Positions 1 through 7,895 of a DNA stretch of 13,701 nucleotides are shown here, in pieces. The notes beneath the pieces are model-generated. The model was not told the origin of the DNA. It searched no databases and saw only the letters and a list, made by a program, of their open reading frames with translations. The position numbers and the translations under genes are program-made. The stretch comes from an uncultured Prevotella sp. (lineage in GTDB: Bacteria; Bacteroidota; Bacteroidia; Bacteroidales; Bacteroidaceae). Numbering within the stretch: the first letter of the stretch is position 1; each line of letters begins with the position of its first letter. The DNA lies in contig CALIIG010000079.1 of NCBI GenBank assembly GCA_938018155.1, positions 1 to 13,701 of the forward strand, written 5' to 3'.

Positions 1-39
1 CAAACGTACCCATAGTTTCTGCCTCATAAATTATAAAAC

Positions 40-73
40 ATAACCGGTGCACCCGAATGGGTGCCCCGGTTAT
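40..73 (-). terminator. Strong intrinsic terminator of the susC-susD-EEP operon
   Basis: A stem of 15 positions with a single T/C mismatch is formed by 40-54 and 59-73 around a 4-nt loop. The outer arm is ATAACCGG/CCGGTTAT and the inner arm is GCACCC/GGGTGC. Read on the minus strand it lies 19 nt past the EEP stop codon and is followed by a T-rich run (revcomp of 24-39). That is the layout of a Rho-independent terminator. The near-symmetric stem could also stop transcription arriving from the left on the plus strand, but the sequence following it on that side is less T-rich. Confidence 0.85.
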
Positions 74-92
74 ATGATATTATATACGGTTA

Positions 93-947
93 TTAGTATT
101 GGAGTACGGCTTTTACGGGATAATGATCAGATATGTATTTCACACCGGCATACGGTTTTGATATGACTTCGAAAAGCGGGCACGACGTAAAGCCCTTGTA
201 AAACACATAGTCAATGGGAACGTTGTCAGCGGCTCCGTATCCCTGATACGTCGTACGGATGTCGGTTTTTGTGGCTGTCTGGCGCGCATCTTCCATCTGT
301 TTGTGAATGTTATTCAGACACGAATCAGTAGGTATTACGTTGAAATCGCCCGTTAAAATCAGCGGACAGTTGTCTTTGTTTATTCGTGCAATGGTATCGA
401 TAACAAGCTGCAGACCGTTAATGCGTGCCTGAACACCAATGTGATCAAGATGTGTATTGACATAGAAAAAGCGATTACCCGTACGCTTGTCCTTCATAAA
501 GGCCCAGGTTGCAGTGCGTTTACACATCGCATCCCAGCCTTTGGAAGGCACCGACGGTGTGGGCGAGAGCCAGAAAGTACCCCACCGTTCAAGTTCGATT
601 ACCTTTTTATTATAGAATATAGCCATAATTTCGCCCATCTTTTTACCGTCATCACGCGGTACGCCCACACTTAAATAATCTTTGCAATGCTGCCGCAAAT
701 AGTCGACCTGAAAGTCATAGGCTTCCTGCAAGCCAAAAATATCAGGCCGCTGATCAAGCACCATCGCCGTACTTGCAGCCTTGCGGAACTGCCACGAATT
801 GGCACCATCGTCGGCCACTCCAAACCGGATATTATACGAAATTACAGTTAACCGGCCATGCTCTTTTCCCTGATTTTGCTTTGAAAAGCTTTGAAGAGAG
901 AACATCATAAGACCGACAAAGAGCAGTAAAAAATACTTTTTCATCAT
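93..947 (-). CDS. Exported endonuclease/exonuclease/phosphatase (EEP) family protein
   Basis: The 284-aa protein has an N-terminal signal peptide (about residues 1-22, hydrophobic core LLLFVGLMMF) without a lipobox cysteine, so it is probably periplasmic or exported rather than a lipoprotein. The EEP catalytic motifs appear in order: the YNIRFG strand with Asn39, LQEA with metal-binding Glu75, NTHLDH with His166, GDFN with Asp201/Asn203, and the terminal SDHYP with Asp274/His275. These are the metal and phosphate-handling residues of the DNase I/exonuclease III/sphingomyelinase fold, so it should hydrolyse a phosphoester. The family covers nucleases, inositol-phosphate phosphatases and phospholipases, and the sequence does not say which. 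It is the last gene of the SusC/SusD operon, 44 nt after susD. Translation may start at either of two adjacent Met codons. Family assignment is firm; substrate is unknown. Confidence 0.9.
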   Translation of the reverse strand: MMKKYFLLLFVGLMMFSLQSFSKQNQGKEHGRLTVISYNIRFGVADDGANSWQFRKAASTAMVLDQRPDIFGLQEAYDFQVDYLRQHCKDYLSVGVPRDDGKKMGEIMAIFYNKKVIELERWGTFWLSPTPSVPSKGWDAMCKRTATWAFMKDKRTGNRFFYVNTHLDHIGVQARINGLQLVIDTIARINKDNCPLILTGDFNVIPTDSCLNNIHKQMEDARQTATKTDIRTTYQGYGAADNVPIDYVFYKGFTSCPLFEVISKPYAGVKYISDHYPVKAVLQY

Positions 948-991
948 AGTTGTACGATTTTAGGTTTATATTATTTTATCAAAGAATATAA

Positions 992-2632
992 TTAATATCC
1001 TGCATTTTGCTTCCAGTTTACGTTTTGATCGAGCGTTGATTTGGGAATCGGGAATACGCGACGCTCCTTATCAAAGCGCGCCGTTGGGAAATTACGACGA
1101 TGGAATCCATACTCATTTTCAAAGGTTCCAAAGCGTATCATATCGTTCCGGCGCCAGTTTTCGTCGAACAGTTCGCGCCCGCGCTCTTCTAAAATCTCAT
1201 GTAACGACGGTTCGTGATCAAGCTCAGGAGCATGCACATAGCACCTTATCTGGTTCAAAAGACTTTGTGGTGTATCACCGTTCGTGGCCGCAGCGCCCCG
1301 TCTGATAGCCTCAGCCTTTTCTAAAATTATGTCTGCAAGGCGGAAGACGGGGACGTCATTGCTCTGATTTCGCGCGTTTTTGTAGTCGCCATCTGACACA
1401 AACCACTTCACCGATTTGTAACCTTGTGACCATCCCCGCACCGTTTTGCCACAGTCGAGACGCTCACGCTCCGACACATTGGCATCAAGTTCTATGTTTT
1501 TGCTCAACACCACTGGCTTGCCCTTATATAAATAAGGTGTAGACGTTCGGGCGCAAGTGGACGGATTAAACATATAAACCGTATCGCCTAACATATTCAC
1601 ATTGCGGTCGTCGCCATCAAGAGAGAAACGGCTTGCACACTCGGGCGTCATCGAGAAATTGCCTCCTGCTGACAACGAAAGTCTTGTTCCATAATACCCC
1701 GGCCCGCCAAAGCCATCGTTTACAGCCTGTCGCCACGTACGCGGTCGGCCGTAAAGCATACCCGTGGCCGATGTGGTTTCATAGGGAATGGCATAGATAA
1801 AATCCTTAATTTGTGGACCATTATCGGGCCAGAACTTCGAACGGTAGCCCCGGGCACCTTCAGAAAGACTGAACAAACCACTGTTAATGATATTGTCACA
1901 GTGGGTAACCACACTGTCAAGCTTTTCATTTACCGCCGTCGCAGCATCGTATTGCGTTACATCGGGTGCTGTATAGACAGCCCAATTCAGATACAATTTA
2001 ACCAGCAGGGCTTCAGCCATCCACCGCGTTGGCTTGCCATAGGTAGAGGCATTATTGTCTGCGGGTAACTGTGGTATGATGCCGAGCAGTTCACGTTCAA
2101 TAAAGCGGGCAACGTCGGCACGCTTTTGTCGGATTACCTCTGTGGTGTCGGAGGGTACTCCTTCAAGTATAGGGACGTCACCAAAACCATCCATTAATAC
2201 CCAATGAAAGAAAGCACGCATGGCACGTACTGATGCAATACGGTCGGCCCGGGCCTGTTTTTGCATCAGGTCGGCGATGGCAAGGTTAGCCTTTGTAATG
2301 CCTGCCGAAACGTCGTTAAACCAGTTAAGGCTCTGGTCGGTATAGTTAAAGTTGTGCAAGGCAGGATGTGAAAAAGTTCCCGAATCATAATAATCGCCCG
2401 AAAAACTAAGCCCTACCCACTCGTCAGAAGACAATGCCTGTGCTTCCATATAATGACAACCCCACATGGTTCGCAGGTGATAGTAAACGTCGGCAAGCTC
2501 TGCCTCCTGAGCAATATCGGTACCGGGATAGCGTGTATATTGTGATTCCACATCGACATTAAGATTGGTACATGCCGTCAATATGCTGGCAACAATACCC
2601 GAAACAATGCAATTGATTAATTTGTTTTTCAT
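992..2632 (-). CDS. SusD/RagB-family outer-membrane nutrient-binding lipoprotein
   Basis: The 546-aa protein starts with a lipoprotein signal peptide ending in the lipobox LTAC, with Cys21 as the expected lipidation site. SusD-like proteins sit on the cell surface and cap the partner SusC barrel, binding a ligand and releasing it into the transporter. The C-terminal signature of the family is present: LADIILEKAEAIRRG, then an EERGRELFDENWRRNDMIRFG block near residues 482-501, and a terminal IPKSTLDQN...NAGY element. The N-terminal half has the helical, TPR-like character of the family. Length is normal. The start is 15 nt after the susC stop codon, so the two are surely cotranscribed. The ligand cannot be inferred; it need not be a glycan, because SusCD pairs also import peptides and other polymers. 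Confidence 0.95.
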   Translation of the reverse strand: MKNKLINCIVSGIVASILTACTNLNVDVESQYTRYPGTDIAQEAELADVYYHLRTMWGCHYMEAQALSSDEWVGLSFSGDYYDSGTFSHPALHNFNYTDQSLNWFNDVSAGITKANLAIADLMQKQARADRIASVRAMRAFFHWVLMDGFGDVPILEGVPSDTTEVIRQKRADVARFIERELLGIIPQLPADNNASTYGKPTRWMAEALLVKLYLNWAVYTAPDVTQYDAATAVNEKLDSVVTHCDNIINSGLFSLSEGARGYRSKFWPDNGPQIKDFIYAIPYETTSATGMLYGRPRTWRQAVNDGFGGPGYYGTRLSLSAGGNFSMTPECASRFSLDGDDRNVNMLGDTVYMFNPSTCARTSTPYLYKGKPVVLSKNIELDANVSERERLDCGKTVRGWSQGYKSVKWFVSDGDYKNARNQSNDVPVFRLADIILEKAEAIRRGAAATNGDTPQSLLNQIRCYVHAPELDHEPSLHEILEERGRELFDENWRRNDMIRFGTFENEYGFHRRNFPTARFDKERRVFPIPKSTLDQNVNWKQNAGY

Positions 2633-2647
2633 AAAACGCGCAAGGTT

Positions 2648-5638
2648 TTAGAAGTTAACTTTCACACCCAGCATCATGCTTCGGATATGAGGATAGAACG
2701 ACTCACGGCGGTCAAGGCCGGGCTCTGTACCTCCTAACTCCACTTCGGGATCAAGACCAGTATAGGAAGTAACCGTAAAAACGTTCTTGGCGGTGGCATA
2801 AACTTGCAGACCATGCAGCCATCCGCCTAAATTTGTAAAGTTGTATGTTAAAGAAAGTGTCGATAACCGCAGGTAAGAACCGTTCTCAAGATACTGGTCT
2901 GACGGGATGAAATAATTGGGATCGTGCTGCCATAAGGGGTCAGCAAGGGCCGACTTTAGTACGTTCTTCCCACCCGAAAGCAACGACTGGGCACTGTATT
3001 GAGCCCGTGTTGTGTTCAAAATTTTATTGCCAAGATTACCCTGAACAAACGCTGTGAGACTCCAGTTCCTAAACGAAAGCGTGTTGTTAAGCCCGTAAAC
3101 CAATTTAGGTTGTGCATATCCAACTATCGTCTTATCGGTGACAACGGGCGACGTTGTTACAGCACCTGTACGCTCATTAGTCAAGGGATCGTGAACGTAA
3201 TACTGTGAAACGCCATTGCTATTGCGCCCCGCCCACTCGTAAGTATAAAATGTTCCCAGAGGCTTTCCTTCGATAATGCGCTCGGTATAGCCGTTACCCG
3301 TAATGCCTGCAATACGCGGATCGCCCTTCTCTACATAGTTAACACTGAAACGACCTTTCGTAAGTTTGGTTACCTTATTCGAATTATGTGACAGCGTAAG
3401 ACTGGTATTCCACAAAAAATCTTTCGATTGGAGGGGTATTGCATTCAATGTAAGCTCTATGCCACGGTTGGAAATGTTGCCCACATTGGCCGTAAGCATG
3501 GGCACAGGATAGCTGTATGTGCTTACGGGATAGTCCCAGATGAGATTCCATGTTTTCTTATTGTACACTTCTATTGTTCCATTAAGCCGACCCTTAAGGA
3601 AAGTAAAGTCAACACCTAAGTTCAGCATGCCCGTACTTTCCCACTTTAAATCAGGGTTCGCATTTTTGGCAGGCTCGAGCTTATAGTACGTCGTCTGTGT
3701 GCCGTCAGGACTGGTATAGGCGAAGCTACCGGCAGTATTTAATCCATACGTTGTCACAGCCGTATAGGCCCCAAAGCCTAAAGCATTACCGCTTACACCA
3801 TAACCCACACGCAGTTTCAGCATATCGAAGATACTTCCCTGCATAAAATCTTCCTCGGATACGTTCCAGGCGATACTGGCTGACGGAAACGTTCCCCAAC
3901 GATGATGCTTGCCAAACACCGAGCTACCGTCACGGCGGAACGTCATTTGCAGCATATACCTGCTGTTATAAGCATAGTTTGCACGGCCGTAAAAAGAAAT
4001 ATTACGTATCGTTTCTTTCATACCACCCTGCACATCACTCATGCCATTGATGAGGTTGGCGTAGGAAATATTGTGAAAGCCAATAGTATCGTCGTAGAAA
4101 TTATGTACGGTAATGCCGAAGCCATCGTTGTTCATGTGTTGCTCAAACGAGTAACCGAGCATGAAACCCAATCGGTGAAGCCGACCCATTTTGCGGTCGA
4201 AGTTGACAAACGACTCCATATTGTGTTCCTCTCCATTGGTTATTGATCGCCTGGCCTGGCCGTTATACCCCTTCACTATTTGCGACTGGCTACTGTCATA
4301 ACTGGCAAACGATCGCTGGCCGATGGAATAAGAGTAATTGGTATTCCACATCAGGCCATCCACTACCCATAGTGATGCCTTGGCAACAAGCTGCATACGA
4401 CGCCACGAAAACTCATTTTTGTCTTCATGAATCAATGATAAGGGGTTATAGTTATTGGTGCCGAAAGTAGACTCGTACCACTTTCCCGCTTTGTCTTTCA
4501 CGGGATTTGTAGGCGAGAAATAGTTCATGGCGTCGAGCACTGATTGGTTATAGCCCGTCACAGGCACACCATGATGTATACCCAGCATGGCGTTAACGCC
4601 TGCCGAAAGTTCAAGATTATTCTTCAAAACACGTGTGCTTACCAACGACCGTACGTTGGCACGATTCATGGAAGTACCCCGTATCACGCCGTCATGACTG
4701 ATAAAATTAAGGCTCGTAATGTACTTAGTTCGCTCGTTTCCTCCACTAATCGACAGATTATGGCTATGGCTTATGCCCGTACGCAGCACCTCATTCTGCC
4801 AGCTTACATCAGCACCGGCATCGTCAACAAGCAGTCCTGATGCTCTTAAATCGGCAGCCGAGGCCATCGCCAAGCGGCGCAAAGTATGATCAAAAGCAAG
4901 GTAAGTATCATAAGTAACAGTGGTTCGACCTGCCAATCCTTTTTTTGTGGTGATGATAATAACCCCATTTGCCGCCTTCGAGCCGTAAATAGCCGTAGCC
5001 GATGCGTCTCTTAATACGTCGATACTCTCAATATCTGACGGAGCAACCATGGAAATATCGCTCCCCGGTATGCCGTCAATTACGTAATAAGGCTGCATGG
5101 CACTGCCTGCGCGAAGGGAAGAAGCACCTCGCAAACTGATTGATGACGTGCCGCCCGGATCGGCTGTTGACGACACGACAAGTCCGGCAACCCTACCCTG
5201 TAACATCTGGGCGGGGTCGGTAAACACGCCTTGATTCAGGTCTTTCGTGCCAACGGTGGTGATAGATGATGTAACATCCTTACGACGCATAGTGCCATAT
5301 CCTACCACAACCACTTCGTTCAGTGTTTCCTGATTCTCTTTCATCACCACGCTTCTACCTGGTGTAATAGTTTGCGATACAAAGCCAACATAGGTCAATC
5401 GCAGCTTTGAACCAGGCCGTACACTAAGCGAATAACGTCCGGCGGCATCGGTTTGTGTACCATTTACCGTCCCCACCTCTACCACACTTACACCTACAAG
5501 CGGGTCGCCATGAACGTCAGTAATGACACCCGACTTTTGAATCTGTGCCCTTAATGGCAACAAAACAAACAAAAGCAGGCTGGCAAGAACCATCTTCCGC
5601 AGGCTACTATGAAATTGATTAGTATATGTTGATAACAT
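2648..5638 (-). CDS. SusC/RagA-family TonB-linked outer-membrane transporter
   Basis: The 996-aa protein is the outer-membrane channel of a SusCD import complex, energised by TonB/ExbBD. A signal peptide ends near LRAQ (residue 32); a second in-frame Met at residue 16 directly before the hydrophobic stretch is an alternative start. Residues of about 33-105 form the carboxypeptidase-D-like beta-sandwich domain (GVITDVHGDPLVGVSVVEVG). Next comes the LNEVVVVGYGT segment, then the plug, with the SusC signature VLRDASATAIYGSKAANGV around residues 205-228. The rest is beta-barrel, ending in an aromatic terminal strand (MMLGVKVNF). There is no N-terminal FecR-interacting STN extension, so sensing by an anti-sigma factor through this protein is unlikely. 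It is the first gene of a three-gene operon. Family certain, substrate unknown. Confidence 0.96.
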   Translation of the reverse strand: MLSTYTNQFHSSLRKMVLASLLLFVLLPLRAQIQKSGVITDVHGDPLVGVSVVEVGTVNGTQTDAAGRYSLSVRPGSKLRLTYVGFVSQTITPGRSVVMKENQETLNEVVVVGYGTMRRKDVTSSITTVGTKDLNQGVFTDPAQMLQGRVAGLVVSSTADPGGTSSISLRGASSLRAGSAMQPYYVIDGIPGSDISMVAPSDIESIDVLRDASATAIYGSKAANGVIIITTKKGLAGRTTVTYDTYLAFDHTLRRLAMASAADLRASGLLVDDAGADVSWQNEVLRTGISHSHNLSISGGNERTKYITSLNFISHDGVIRGTSMNRANVRSLVSTRVLKNNLELSAGVNAMLGIHHGVPVTGYNQSVLDAMNYFSPTNPVKDKAGKWYESTFGTNNYNPLSLIHEDKNEFSWRRMQLVAKASLWVVDGLMWNTNYSYSIGQRSFASYDSSQSQIVKGYNGQARRSITNGEEHNMESFVNFDRKMGRLHRLGFMLGYSFEQHMNNDGFGITVHNFYDDTIGFHNISYANLINGMSDVQGGMKETIRNISFYGRANYAYNSRYMLQMTFRRDGSSVFGKHHRWGTFPSASIAWNVSEEDFMQGSIFDMLKLRVGYGVSGNALGFGAYTAVTTYGLNTAGSFAYTSPDGTQTTYYKLEPAKNANPDLKWESTGMLNLGVDFTFLKGRLNGTIEVYNKKTWNLIWDYPVSTYSYPVPMLTANVGNISNRGIELTLNAIPLQSKDFLWNTSLTLSHNSNKVTKLTKGRFSVNYVEKGDPRIAGITGNGYTERIIEGKPLGTFYTYEWAGRNSNGVSQYYVHDPLTNERTGAVTTSPVVTDKTIVGYAQPKLVYGLNNTLSFRNWSLTAFVQGNLGNKILNTTRAQYSAQSLLSGGKNVLKSALADPLWQHDPNYFIPSDQYLENGSYLRLSTLSLTYNFTNLGGWLHGLQVYATAKNVFTVTSYTGLDPEVELGGTEPGLDRRESFYPHIRSMMLGVKVNF

Positions 5639-5739
5639 AAAAAATCAGTCTTAACCCCATTAGATTGACTTAACTCATTTCAGGTTTAAGGAAGAAACTG
5701 TTAGGAAACAACCCTTGTTATACAGCTTCTTTTTGCCAA

Positions 5740-5761
5740 TAGTTGGTTGTTTTGCCAACTA
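5740..5761 (-). promoter_or_regulatory. Hairpin in the 5' end of the susC transcript
   Basis: TAGTTGG (5740-5746) and CCAACTA (5755-5761) form a 7-bp stem with an 8-nt loop. It lies immediately downstream of the predicted susC -7 box, so it would occupy the first bases of the mRNA. A direct repeat TTTTGCCAA (5731-5739 and 5750-5758, spacing 19 bp) overlaps it. It may be an mRNA-stabilising hairpin or an operator half-site pair; the sequence cannot decide between them. Confidence 0.4.
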
Positions 5762-5768
5762 ATAGCAA

Positions 5769-5799
5769 CAAAAGTAGCAAATAAGAATGGGCAAAACAA
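5769..5799 (-). promoter_or_regulatory. Probable susC operon promoter
   Basis: Read on the minus strand, TACTTTTG (5776-5769) matches the Bacteroidetes -7 consensus TAnnTTTG exactly. TTG (5799-5797) lies with its centre about 26 bp upstream, as expected for the -33 element. Transcription would start near 5764, giving a leader of roughly 125 nt before susC. Such long leaders are common in SusC operons and leave room for post-transcriptional control. Confidence 0.65.
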
Positions 5800-6069
5800 C
5801 CTTTTCCATGCTATTTTTTCATTTTAACTGCAAAATCAATACAAAACAAAAGTTAGTATCTCATACAAATATCATCACTATAATACGACAACCATTCCAT
5901 GACAATACAACATTACACCTTATTATATTATAAGCATTTTAAAACTGTATACACTTGTTTTTGCAGATTTTAATTGTTAGTTTTAATAACGGTATTCGTA
6001 TATTTATGCTCGCCAAACGTCCAAAGTCAATATATATCAGGTTCTTTAACATAAAAAATATCTATGGAA

Positions 6070-6102
6070 TTGTCATGTAGGCACATAATTATCGTAACTT
6101 TG
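6070..6102 (+). promoter_or_regulatory. Probable argR promoter
   Basis: TAACTTTG (6095-6102) matches TAnnTTTG exactly, and TTG (6070-6072) lies at about the right distance for the -33 element. The start of transcription would be near 6109, only about 20 nt before the argR ATG. The 10-mer GTAACTTTGC here (6094-6103) recurs upstream of the recombinase at 13091-13100. Confidence 0.65.
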
Positions 6103-6128
6103 CTACGCAATAGAATAATCAACCAACC

Positions 6129-6599
6129 ATGAATACGAAAAGACGAAGACTGGAGACTATACGCATGCTTATATCGAGTAAGGAACTCGGTAATCAGGAA
6201 GAAGTACTGCAAGAATTGAAGAAAGAGGGATTCACGCTTACACAAGCTACGCTCAGTCGCGACCTTAAGCAGCTGAAAGTAGCCAAGGCTGCCAGCATGA
6301 ATGGCAAATATGTTTACGTCCTGCCCAACGAAACCATGTATAAACGCATACACAAACCTCTGTCGGCAACGGCCATGTTATCGGTGTCGGGTTTCATATC
6401 CATTACCTTCTCAGGCAATATGGGTGTCATCAAAACGCGCCCGGGATATGCCAGCAGCATTGCATACAACATTGATAATAGCGATATTGAAGACATTCTC
6501 GGCACGATAGCCGGCGACGATACCATCTTTATCGTGATACGTGAAGGGGCTGATACCAACGAAATAACACGGAATATCAACGACTTTGTTACCATTTAA
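6129..6599 (+). CDS. argR: Arginine repressor ArgR
   Basis: The 156-aa protein has normal ArgR length and architecture. Residues 1-70 are the winged-helix DNA-binding domain with recognition segment QATLSRDLKQLKV (Ser43, Arg44). Residues of about 80-156 are the oligomerisation and arginine-binding domain with GTIAGDDTIF, whose Asp130/Asp131 pair is the family's arginine-contacting motif. The expected role is arginine-dependent repression of arginine biosynthesis and activation of catabolism, as a hexamer. It is the first gene after a recognisable promoter, with a small PspC gene and proC downstream on the same strand. No arginine biosynthetic gene is adjacent. I saw no convincing ARG-box palindrome in its own upstream region. 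Confidence 0.95.
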   Translation: MNTKRRRLETIRMLISSKELGNQEEVLQELKKEGFTLTQATLSRDLKQLKVAKAASMNGKYVYVLPNETMYKRIHKPLSATAMLSVSGFISITFSGNMGVIKTRPGYASSIAYNIDNSDIEDILGTIAGDDTIFIVIREGADTNEITRNINDFVTI

Positions 6600-6612
6600 A
6601 CAAAATGGTGGC
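6588..6612 (+). other. Stem-loop overlapping the argR stop codon
   Basis: ACCATTT (6591-6597) pairs with AAATGGT (6603-6609) around a 5-nt loop, extended by two G-U pairs and a G-C pair. No U-run follows, so it is not a canonical terminator. It could be a processing or stability element between argR and the downstream genes. Confidence 0.3.
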
Positions 6613-6669
6613 ACTATCATAACAGAAGATAAGTATCATTATTGAAAAAACAAACTAACAAATAATATT

Positions 6670-6864
6670 ATGGCTAACGGAAGAAAGTTAGTACGATCAG
6701 ACAATAAAATTATAGCAGGAGTGTTGGGTGGTATTGCCTATTACTTTGATACCGACCCTACAATAATACGTATTATCTATGCCGCACTCACAGTGTGTAC
6801 AGTATTTAGCGGCATTATTCTCTATCCCATACTCTGGCTTATCATTCCCAAAGATACAAAATAA
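6670..6864 (+). CDS. Small PspC-domain membrane protein
   Basis: This 64-aa protein is essentially a single PspC domain. It has a short basic N-terminus (KLVRSDNKIIAGVLGGIAYYF), the TDPTIIRIIYAAL segment, and one hydrophobic membrane helix around residues 38-59 (VFSGIILYPILWLIIP). In Proteobacteria PspC takes part in the phage-shock envelope stress response. Stand-alone copies are common in Bacteroidetes and poorly characterised, so no specific function is claimed. It begins 70 nt after argR and ends 48 nt before proC, on the same strand and possibly in one transcript. The start is supported by an A-rich leader. Domain assignment is confident. Confidence 0.88.
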   Translation: MANGRKLVRSDNKIIAGVLGGIAYYFDTDPTIIRIIYAALTVCTVFSGIILYPILWLIIPKDTK

Positions 6865-6865
6865 C

Positions 6866-6896
6866 AGTTCTGGTGGCTTGATAAGCCAAAGGAACT
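6866..6896 (+). other. Two-part stem-loop between pspC and proC
   Basis: An inner stem TGGCTT/AAGCCA (6874-6879 with 6883-6888, 3-nt loop) is nested in an outer stem AGTTC/GAACT (6866-6870 with 6892-6896), separated by a small internal loop. It fills most of the 48-nt gap and ends 16 nt before the proC ATG. No U-tract follows. It may be an RNA-processing or translation-modulating structure. Confidence 0.45.
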
Positions 6897-6912
6897 ACAT
6901 TCAACACAAATC

Positions 6913-7698
6913 ATGAAAATAGCAGTTATCGGAGCAGGTTCCATGGGCAGTGCCCTGGCTGAAGGCTTATTAAAGGGAAACTTTTTTAAGCCAAAGGATA
7001 TTGTTATTGCCAATCCGCATCAGGAAAAATTAGAGAAATTTGCCCTTCAGGGGGTACAAACTACTACCAATAACTGCATTGCTGTTGAAGGTGCACAACT
7101 TATTGCCATTGTGGTAAAGCCATGGCTTGTTGAGCAGGTAATCTGCGAAATTAAGCCCGTATTGAATTATCAGCATCAAATTATCATTAACATAGCTGCC
7201 GGCATTAGCAGTGACATACTTTTTTCATGGCTTAATAAGGACGGTTCCACTCCACCCTTATTTCAGGTTATCCCCAATATTGCCATTGCTTATCGCGCAT
7301 CAATGAGCTTTATCGTGCCATGCAAGGCTGACGAAAAGCAAACAGTACTTGTCAAATCATTGTTTGACGACCTGGGCCAAAGTCTGATAACCGATGAGGC
7401 TCACCTCGCAGCGGGTACCACATTAGCCAGTTGTGGCATTGCCTATGCCATGCGATATGTACGCGCCGCTACCGAAGGAGGCGTTGAATTAGGCTTTAAA
7501 GCCGATACGGCAACAGCCATTGTGCTGCAGACTTTACAGGGTGCTGTTTCGCTCCTGCAAGGCACAGATATGCATCCCGAGGCTGCTATTGACCGTGTTA
7601 CCACACCTGGAGGACTTACCATAAAAGGCCTGAATGCCATGGAAAAAGCCGGCTTTACAAACGCAGTTATTCAGGGACTGAAAGCCGGTACGAAATAA
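6913..7698 (+). CDS. proC: Pyrroline-5-carboxylate reductase
   Basis: ProC carries out the last step of proline synthesis, NAD(P)H-dependent reduction of 1-pyrroline-5-carboxylate to L-proline, in the cytoplasm. The 261-aa protein opens with the Rossmann dinucleotide motif VIGAGSMGSALAEG (Gly7, Gly9, Gly12). It has the VKPW segment of the cofactor pocket and the conserved INIAAGIS strand. The helical dimerisation domain follows, ending in the family signature RVTTPGGLTIKGL (Thr230-Thr231-Pro-Gly-Gly). Length is near the family norm of about 265-275. It follows argR and the PspC gene on the same strand; proB and proA, the two earlier pathway steps, lie about 2.5 kb downstream behind the XRE/acyl-CoA synthetase pair. 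Confidence 0.96.
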   Translation: MKIAVIGAGSMGSALAEGLLKGNFFKPKDIVIANPHQEKLEKFALQGVQTTTNNCIAVEGAQLIAIVVKPWLVEQVICEIKPVLNYQHQIIINIAAGISSDILFSWLNKDGSTPPLFQVIPNIAIAYRASMSFIVPCKADEKQTVLVKSLFDDLGQSLITDEAHLAAGTTLASCGIAYAMRYVRAATEGGVELGFKADTATAIVLQTLQGAVSLLQGTDMHPEAAIDRVTTPGGLTIKGLNAMEKAGFTNAVIQGLKAGTK

Positions 7699-7729
7699 GC
7701 CTTCTTTCAACACTAACTTTTAAAAATTG

Positions 7730-7783
7730 CACAATGCTTAAATGATTGTGTAATAGAATCTTGCACATATGATATATATGTGC
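7730..7783 (+). other. Two hairpins downstream of proC
   Basis: CACAAT (7730-7735) pairs with ATTGTG (7745-7750). Further on, GCACATAT (7763-7770) pairs with ATATGTGC (7776-7783) across a 5-nt loop. Both are preceded by the same TTGCACA word. They lie between proC and the promoter of the next operon and may end or trim the argR-proC transcript. Neither is followed by a U-run, so an intrinsic terminator is not certain. Confidence 0.35.
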
Positions 7784-7835
7784 GCAAGAATTAACATTTA
7801 ATATCAAATTACCCTACATTATAACAGAAAAACTT

Positions 7836-7865
7836 TTTGCAAATAATGAGGTTTTAGTACTTTTG
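7836..7865 (+). promoter_or_regulatory. Probable promoter of the XRE-cupin/acyl-CoA synthetase operon
   Basis: TACTTTTG (7858-7865) matches the -7 consensus TAnnTTTG, with TTTG (7836-7839) about 24 bp upstream as the -33 element. Transcription would start near 7872, leaving a short leader before the ATG at 7896. Confidence 0.65.
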
Positions 7866-7870
7866 ACCTC
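7848..7870 (+). promoter_or_regulatory. Inverted repeat over the -7 box, candidate operator
   Basis: GAGGT (7848-7852) and ACCTC (7866-7870) flank the -7 box, with an AGTACT palindrome at the centre. The placement would let a bound dimer block the promoter. The first gene of the operon encodes an XRE-type DNA-binding protein, so autoregulation is a reasonable inference but is not shown. Confidence 0.35.
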
Positions 7871-7895
7871 CGAATCAGACTAAAATACAGTAAAA

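Larger units (their letters stand above)
5639..6128. other. Divergent intergenic region between susC and argR
   Basis: This 490-bp gap separates leftward susC from rightward argR. It holds the susC promoter and 5' leader on the left and the argR promoter on the right, described separately. The middle (about 5805-6060) is very AT-rich. I see no gene, RNA or strong hairpin in it, and no convincing site for a known regulator. Confidence 0.6.

Noticed and set aside
5840..5875. Second, more distant promoter for susC on the minus strand
   Set aside because: The box reads TAACTTTTG, one base longer than TAnnTTTG, and lies further upstream; the box at 5769-5776 is exact and better spaced.
5980..6030. 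Possible ARG box upstream of argR
   Set aside because: The AT-rich stretch around TATTCGTATATTTATGC does not match the TGAAT/ATTCA half-site pattern well enough; similar sequences are common in AT-rich gaps.
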